Of a DNA stretch of 64,000 nt, positions 59,495-64,000 are shown one piece after another. The notes under the pieces were generated by a model. The model was not told the origin of the DNA. It searched no databases and saw only the letters and a list, made by a program, of their open reading frames with translations. Position 1 is the first letter of the stretch; every line of letters starts with the position of its first letter. Source of the stretch: Streptomyces sp. V3I8 (GTDB taxonomy: Bacteria > Actinomycetota > Actinomycetes > Streptomycetales > Streptomycetaceae); assembly GCF_030817535.1 (NCBI RefSeq), contig NZ_JAUSZL010000002.1, forward strand, positions 4,526,001 through 4,590,000. The letters are read 5' to 3'. A program made the position numbers and the translations under genes.

Positions 59495-60202
59495 TCAGCT
59501 GAAGGGAACGGCCTCCGTGGGGGAGGTGTGCCAGTTGGTGACGATCGGGTCGTCGACCGTGATGGTGCCGACCGGCAGGGAGACCGGGTCGGGGTCCTCG
59601 TCGCCGACGGCGACGATGATGCTGTCCAGCTCCTTGCCACCGTCCGTGCTGGTGGTCTTCGGATTCACCCCGGCGTACGCGACGGTGCTCCCGCTCAGCT
59701 TGATCTGCTCGCCGACGGACTGCTCCGCGGGCCCCGCCTCGGTGCCGTCGGATCCGAACGCCACGGTCGGGAGCTCGGCGGGCAGGTAGCAGGTGATCCC
59801 CGACTTGGCCTTCGCGACGATCAGGATGTAACCACCGGCCTGGGTCTCGGACTTGGTGCTCCACGAGATGTCGTTGGCGCCGCAGACCTGTCCGACCTGC
59901 TCGCGCTCACCGTTGCCGGTGTCGGCGCCGGAGCCCTTGTCCGCGCTCTGCTCGCTCCCCTTCCCGCCCTCCTTCGCACTGCCCTTCGCACTGCCCTTCG
60001 CACTGCCCTTCTCGCTGTCCTTCCGGTCGCTCCCGGCCGACGAGCCGGACGGGGTGGCGGCATCGTCCGCCGGGCTCGCGGAGGAACTCCCCGAGGCGCC
60101 GGTGTCCGTGTCCGCGTCCGCCTCCTGGCACGCGCTCATCAGCAGGGCGCCGCCCACGACAGCTGCGGTGACGAGGATGGCCCTGCGACGGATGCCGAAC
60201 AT
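59495..60202 (-). CDS. DUF4232-domain lipoprotein
   Basis: This 235-residue protein has a lipoprotein signal (FGIRRRAILVTAAVVGGALL, lipobox MSAC), a Ser/Lys/Asp linker with KGSA repeats (KGSAKGSAKGSAKEGGKG) and a DUF4232-like beta domain with two Cys (VGQVCGANDISWSTKSETQA, KSGITCYLPAELPTVAFG). It is anchored outside the membrane; function unknown. ATG 60202 follows AAGGGGA. Confidence 0.87.
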   Translation of the reverse strand: MFGIRRRAILVTAAVVGGALLMSACQEADADTDTGASGSSSASPADDAATPSGSSAGSDRKDSEKGSAKGSAKGSAKEGGKGSEQSADKGSGADTGNGEREQVGQVCGANDISWSTKSETQAGGYILIVAKAKSGITCYLPAELPTVAFGSDGTEAGPAEQSVGEQIKLSGSTVAYAGVNPKTTSTDGGKELDSIIVAVGDEDPDPVSLPVGTITVDDPIVTNWHTSPTEAVPFS

Positions 60203-60394
60203 GAAGTCCCCTTTGGTGAAACGTAGTTGAGGCCGTAGCGGAGTCGCCCGCTCGGCGCTCGCTCGATCACTATGAGGGGGCTGCGACCCGAAAGGATCCC
60301 GACGGCTCCGTTCCAGGACAACGCCGTCACGGACTGGTGACATGATCACGAACGGCCGCACCGGCCCTGCCCGGCTTCGGAGCCGGGCACGGGC

Positions 60395-60847
60395 TCAGGA
60401 AAGCCGCCCGGCCTCATGGAGCGCGTCGAAGACCATCCCGTCGACGGCCGAGACCCGGTTCCGATCGGCGTAGCGGAACCAGGCCTTCTCGGCGATCTCC
60501 CGCGAAGGAGTCAGCCCGCCGCGGTGATCGGCGGTGTAGCAGATCATTCGGAAGGGACCGTGCTCCGGGTGGCCCGCGTGGATCTCGAAAGTGCCGAAGT
60601 GCACCATGGAACCGGGGACGATCGCCGCCCGCAGTTCTTCGTCGATCTCCCGCACCAGGGTCTCGCTGTCGGACTCGCCCGGCTCCCGATGACCGCCCGG
60701 GAAGTAGAAGCGATCCCTTCCGTGACTACGCGTCACCAACACCAGGCCGTCCCGGACGAGGACCCACGCCACCTTCTCCGGCACACCCCTGCCATCCACC
60801 ATGACCGGACCGTAACGGAGCGCATCGCCTGCGTCAGCATCGTCCAC
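60395..60847 (-). CDS. NUDIX hydrolase
   Basis: This 150-residue protein contains a full Nudix box, GGHREPGESDSETLVREIDE followed by ELRA (about residues 51-74), with the metal-binding Glu residues in place. It hydrolyses nucleoside diphosphate derivatives; the exact substrate is unknown. GTG 60847 is assumed; ATG 60802 is possible. Convergent or tandem relations with neighbours give no further hint. Confidence 0.92.
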   Translation of the reverse strand: MDDADAGDALRYGPVMVDGRGVPEKVAWVLVRDGLVLVTRSHGRDRFYFPGGHREPGESDSETLVREIDEELRAAIVPGSMVHFGTFEIHAGHPEHGPFRMICYTADHRGGLTPSREIAEKAWFRYADRNRVSAVDGMVFDALHEAGRLS

Positions 60848-60926
60848 GACTGAGGGGACCTGTTCCAGGCCGGTGGAGTGTTCCGGTACCGGGCCCCGCC
60901 GCCGGGCCCTCCCAGCCCGGGTCCTC

Positions 60927-61886
60927 TCAGACCGAGCCCCGCGGCACCGTCACCACGTGCTTGCCCGCGACACCGCCGCGCTCGAACGCCTCGTGCGCCG
61001 CGGCGATGTCCGCGAGCGGATACACGCTGTCGATCACCGGGCGCAGCGCACCCGAGGTGACGAGGTCGGCCACATCGCACAGCAGGGGAGTCTGCGGGTT
61101 GGCGCTGAAGGTACGGATGCGGCGGGAACCGTACACGCTGGAGGCGGCGATCGCGGCCAGGGCCGACGGGGACAGTCCCACGGTGACCATCCGGCCGCCC
61201 TTGGCCAACCGGCTCCGGTAGCGGGGCAGTTGCGAACCGACGGCGTCGACGACGACATCGAACGGCCCGATCTGTTCCGGGGCGGTGGAGCCGTGGTCCA
61301 GGACCTCGTCGGCGCCGAGGTCGGTGAGGAGTCCGGCGTGGCGGTCGCGGGCCAGCGCGGTCACCCGGCCGCCCATCGCGTGCGCCAGTTGCACGGCGGC
61401 CGTGCCCACACCGCCGGCCGCGCCCCGGACCAGGACCCGTTCGCCGCTCGCGAGGTGCACGCTGTCGCGCAGCGCGATCAGCGCCGTGGCACCCGCGACG
61501 ACCAAGGAGGCCGCCTCGACCGACGAGAGGTCCGCCGGGGCGTGCGCGATCCGGCCCGCGGGGACCACGACGTACTCGGCCGCCCCGGCGACGGTGTGCC
61601 GCTGCCGCGGATGCACCATGCCCCACACCCGGTCCCCGGCCCGGAACCCCGGGACACCGGCGCCGGTCGCGGCGACGGTGCCCGCGAAGTCCAGGCCCGC
61701 GCCGATCGGGAACCGGCGTCCCGACACCATCTTCACTCCGCCAGTGCGGACGAGCACGTCGTGTCCGTTCACGCTGGACGCCTCGACCGACACCAGCACC
61801 TCCCCCGCGCCGGGAGAGGGACGGTCCACGTCGTTGACGCGCAGTACGTCCGCCGTACCGAAACCCATGATCTGAACGGCCTTCAT
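60927..61886 (-). CDS. NAD(P)H-dependent quinone oxidoreductase (zeta-crystallin type MDR)
   Basis: This 319-residue medium-chain dehydrogenase/reductase starts MKAVQIMGFGTADVLRVNDV. Landmarks are GLDFAGTVAATGAGVPGFRA and the nucleotide-binding motif VLVRGAAGGVGTAAVQLAHA. The Cys/His residues of the zinc site are absent, so it is the quinone-reductase branch. It is divergent from an XRE/MmyB-type regulator across 130 bp, a common regulator-target arrangement. Confidence 0.93.
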   Translation of the reverse strand: MKAVQIMGFGTADVLRVNDVDRPSPGAGEVLVSVEASSVNGHDVLVRTGGVKMVSGRRFPIGAGLDFAGTVAATGAGVPGFRAGDRVWGMVHPRQRHTVAGAAEYVVVPAGRIAHAPADLSSVEAASLVVAGATALIALRDSVHLASGERVLVRGAAGGVGTAAVQLAHAMGGRVTALARDRHAGLLTDLGADEVLDHGSTAPEQIGPFDVVVDAVGSQLPRYRSRLAKGGRMVTVGLSPSALAAIAASSVYGSRRIRTFSANPQTPLLCDVADLVTSGALRPVIDSVYPLADIAAAHEAFERGGVAGKHVVTVPRGSV

Positions 61887-62016
61887 GTCGCTGTCCTCAC
61901 GTGACCGGATGTGGTGCGTCCGATGCTGAAGCCCGCACGCGGCATCACGGGCGTTCCCCTTTTCCTGGGTCCGGCAGACCCACCCTGGCGAGTCGCGCCC
62001 ACGGCATACTGGCGCC

Positions 62017-62958
62017 GTGACCGACGCCCCGCACGTCCCGCACACCCCGCAGGTCCCGCAGGTCCTGAGCGACGGTCCCCGACGCGAGCTCGCCGACTTC
62101 CTGCGCACGCGTCGGACCCGGCTGCGACCGCAGGACGTCGGCCTGGAGCCAGGCCCGCGGCGGCGCGTCGCCGGGCTGCGGCGGGAGGAACTGGCCCTGC
62201 TGGCCGGGGTGAGCCCGGACTACTACCAGCGCATGGAGCAGGGACGCGACGTACGGCCCTCCGACCAGGTCCTGGACGCCCTCGCGCGCGCCCTCGGCTT
62301 CTCCGCCGGGGAGACCCGGCACCTGCACGCCCTCGCCGCCGCCGCACGCACCCGGTCCCGGCCGCCGCGTACGTACGCGGCGGGTACGTACGAGCCGTGT
62401 ACGTACGAGCCGGAGGAGGTACCGGACACCACGCTGCGACTGCTGCGCGACATGACCTCGCCCGCTCTGGTCATCGGCCGTTTCCTGGACGTGCTGGCCT
62501 GGAACCCGCTCGGCGGCGCCCTGCTGGGGGAGTTCAGCCGGCAGCCGCAGCGGGAGCGGAATCTGCTCGCACTGTTCCTGAGCCCCGAAGCCGACCGGGC
62601 GTGCCCGAACCGGGCGGCCACCGTCGCCGAGCTGATCGGGATGCTGCGGACACAGGTCGCCGTTGATCCCGGCCATCCGCGCGCGGTCGAGCTGGTGGGT
62701 GAACTGGCGGTCCGGAGCGACGAGTTCGCGGCGCTGTGGGCCCTCCACGACGTGGAGGAACCGACCCGCGGCCAGATGCGCCTCGACCACCCTGAGGTCG
62801 GCGAACTGAACCTGGACTGGGACGTCTACCTGATACCGGGCGACCCGGGCCCCGCGCTCATGGTCTGCACCGCGGCCGAGGGCGGCCCCGACGCCGACCG
62901 CCTCCAACGGCTCGCCGACCTGCAGGGCGCCCGGAACGAACACCCCGCACGGGGATGA
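62017..62958 (+). CDS. XRE/MmyB-type transcriptional regulator
   Basis: This 313-residue protein has an HTH with the hallmark RRRVAGLRREELALLAGVSP, then YYQRMEQGRDVRPSDQVLDA, and an MmyB-like ligand-binding (PAS-like) C-terminal domain (LVIGRFLDVLAWNPLGGALL, VDPGHPRAVELVGELAVRS). Such regulators usually repress the divergent oxidoreductase gene, here at 61886. GTG 62017 is used. A TYAAGTYEPCTYEPE repeat lies between domains. Confidence 0.93.
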   Translation: MTDAPHVPHTPQVPQVLSDGPRRELADFLRTRRTRLRPQDVGLEPGPRRRVAGLRREELALLAGVSPDYYQRMEQGRDVRPSDQVLDALARALGFSAGETRHLHALAAAARTRSRPPRTYAAGTYEPCTYEPEEVPDTTLRLLRDMTSPALVIGRFLDVLAWNPLGGALLGEFSRQPQRERNLLALFLSPEADRACPNRAATVAELIGMLRTQVAVDPGHPRAVELVGELAVRSDEFAALWALHDVEEPTRGQMRLDHPEVGELNLDWDVYLIPGDPGPALMVCTAAEGGPDADRLQRLADLQGARNEHPARG

Positions 62959-63613
62959 CAGACGCGATGACCTGCACCCGTGTCACTCATGGTGCCGTGC
63001 GGCGCTGGGAGCACGGGCGAAGAACGTCCGGTCGCCCTCGGCCGGCAGCGCCTGCCCGTGGTCGGCGTACCAGCCCGTGGTCGGCGTACCAGCCCGGCGT
63101 GGATGGAACCCAGGCTTCCAGAGCCTCCGGGAAGGCGCACAGGGCCTCACGGCCGGTGATGTGATCGTCTGGTGTCAGGGATCGGTGATCGGTGATCGGT
63201 CATGGAGAGGCCCCCGCCCGGCCGGTGATCCGGCTTGCCGGTGTCAGGCGCTGATGTCGGAAGGGGCGCTCTCGGGGCCTTGGGCGCTGAGCTTCTGCCG
63301 TGTCTTCAGGACACCCGGAACGGTTCCCGCGGCGAAGGCCGCAACGGCCAGAGCGGAGATCGCCATGGCCCGCAACGCGGGTACTTCGTCTCTTCGGCAT
63401 CAGGCCCTCCCCTGGCTGCGAGCCACCCGCCACCGCCGGAGTCGGAACCGGACCTGATCCACTACGGCTCCACTACGGCTCCACTACGGCGATCGCGTAG
63501 GACTGGCGAGTGGCAAGAGCTGATGCGGAACGCCGACCGGGCGGCGCACTCCGGAGCGGTGCCGGAGTACGCCGCCCGCGGGCGGGACGAGCTGCCGGAG
63601 GCAGTCCGCGCGG
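62959..63613. other. Degraded intergenic region
   Basis: These 655 bp have no confident gene. Present are a duplicated GTGGTCGGCGTACCAGCCCG (63058-63094), a three-copy CCACTACGGCT repeat (63459-63490), a short minus-strand frame (63244-63366) and, from about 63522, a plus-strand frame reading RNADRAAHSGAVPEYAARGR that may be a fragment. It looks like gene remnants. Confidence 0.5.
63244..63366 (-). CDS. Possible 40-aa peptide or gene remnant
   Basis: From ATG 63366 the frame reads AISALAVAAFAAGTVPGVLK and ends PSDISA, with Streptomyces-like codons and one hydrophobic segment. It could be a small membrane peptide or the tail of a lost gene. No ribosome site is clear. Confidence 0.3.
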   Translation of the reverse strand: MAISALAVAAFAAGTVPGVLKTRQKLSAQGPESAPSDISA

Positions 63614-64000
63614 TCACCGCGGGTCGCGGTTGAACACCGCCTTCGACCAGCGGTAGCCGAGCCCCGCGAGGCCCAGGCACCAGACGATGGTGATCCACCA
63701 GTTGTTGCCGATCTCGGTGCCGAGAAGCAGCCCGCGCAGGGTCTCGATGGCGGGCGTGAACGGCTGGTACTCGGCGATCGGCCGGAACCAGCCCGGCATC
63801 GCGTCCACCGGGACGAAGGCGCTGGAGATGAGCGGCAGGAAGACCAGCGGCAGCGCGTTGTTGCTGGCTGCCTCGGCGCTGGGGCTGATCATGCCCATCC
63901 CGACCGCGATCCAGGTGAACGCCAGGGCGAACAGCGCAAGCAGCCCGAACGCCGCGATCCACTCCAGAGCCGTGGCGTCCGTGGAGCGGAAGCCGATGGC
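63614..64000 (-). CDS. ABC-2 type (DrrB-like) transporter permease, N-terminal part outside the window
   Basis: The C-terminal 128 residues of an ABC-2 permease are visible. They read IAVGMGMISPSAEAASNNAL, then FLPLISSAFVPVDAMPGWFR and the conserved YQPFTPAIETLRGLLLG, followed by a last membrane helix and the end FNRDPR. DrrB-type permeases export antibiotics or lipids with an ATPase encoded upstream (beyond the window end). The frame is open to the last base, so the gene is cut by the window. Confidence 0.9.
   Translation of the reverse strand, partial: AIGFRSTDATALEWIAAFGLLALFALAFTWIAVGMGMISPSAEAASNNALPLVFLPLISSAFVPVDAMPGWFRPIAEYQPFTPAIETLRGLLLGTEIGNNWWITIVWCLGLAGLGYRWSKAVFNRDPR

Overview
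The window is high-GC actinobacterial DNA and almost certainly a Streptomyces chromosome. Codon third positions are nearly all G or C and GTG starts are common. The gene set is typical of the genus: a SpoIIE-type PP2C phosphatase, PucR-type and XRE regulators with TPR-like tails, several ECF sigma factors, TerD and Spo0M proteins, a DEAD-box helicase next to a cold-shock gene and an SCO5918-like gene, DUF4232, DUF4394 and DUF5707 secreted proteins, and a GH15 glucanase. I see no rRNA, tRNA, CRISPR array, insertion sequence or prophage. The window opens inside a phosphatase gene and closes inside an ABC-2 permease gene.

Layout. 0-6.1 kb: phosphatase, an unknown protein, an XRE/TPR regulator, a 37-aa membrane peptide, and a DUF318 permease translationally coupled to its TIGR03943 partner. 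6.2-8.4 kb: a TerD domain fused to a PD-(D/E)XK nuclease-like domain. 8.4-13 kb: a cell-envelope block made of a PBP with a ruined transpeptidase site, coupled to a membrane-tethered sigma factor, next to a second ECF sigma factor coupled to a membrane protein with an L,D-transpeptidase-like domain that lacks the catalytic Cys. 13-20.3 kb: luciferase-domain protein, lipoprotein, GH15, FkbM methyltransferase, Ser/Thr kinase, PucR regulator. 20.7-24.8 kb: NfeD-like protein, flotillin and a KhtTU-type K+/H+ antiporter. 25-29.3 kb: terD and spo0M, each preceded by the same palindrome, then two CNNM transporters. 29.3-36.6 kb: GNAT, a frameshifted gene, MerR-type regulator, GvpU-like protein, SCO5918-like protein, RNA helicase, cold-shock protein, secreted lipase. 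36.9-41.5 kb: MMPL exporter and a NarL-type two-component system. 41.6-48.4 kb: two secreted proteins, a PucR regulator, a duplicated histidine kinase whose second half is dead, with its response regulator and a small membrane protein. 48.4-55.5 kb: an aromatic-acid block (MFS transporter, LigI-like lactonase, LigJ-like hydratase) divergent from a TctDE-like two-component system plus a TAXI solute-binding protein. 55.6-57.7 kb: a frameshifted gene with a G9 tract, a Ser/Gly repeat protein and a long minisatellite. 57.7-64 kb: a processive GT2 synthase with a small membrane peptide, a DUF4232 lipoprotein, NUDIX, a quinone oxidoreductase divergent from an XRE regulator, a degraded stretch, and the ABC-2 permease.

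Two themes run through the window. The first is degenerate enzymes that probably sense or scaffold (PBP, L,D-transpeptidase-like protein, second kinase half), sitting in sigma-factor or two-component operons. The second is an unusual load of short tandem repeats, both in frame inside linkers (VP, GA, NP, KGSA, TE, NTQ) and between genes (10-30 bp units). The best candidates for undescribed biology are the TerD-nuclease fusion, the sigma factor / pseudo-peptidoglycan-enzyme pairs, the shared terD/spo0M operator, and the TAXI two-component system facing a 4-oxalomesaconate degradation operon.
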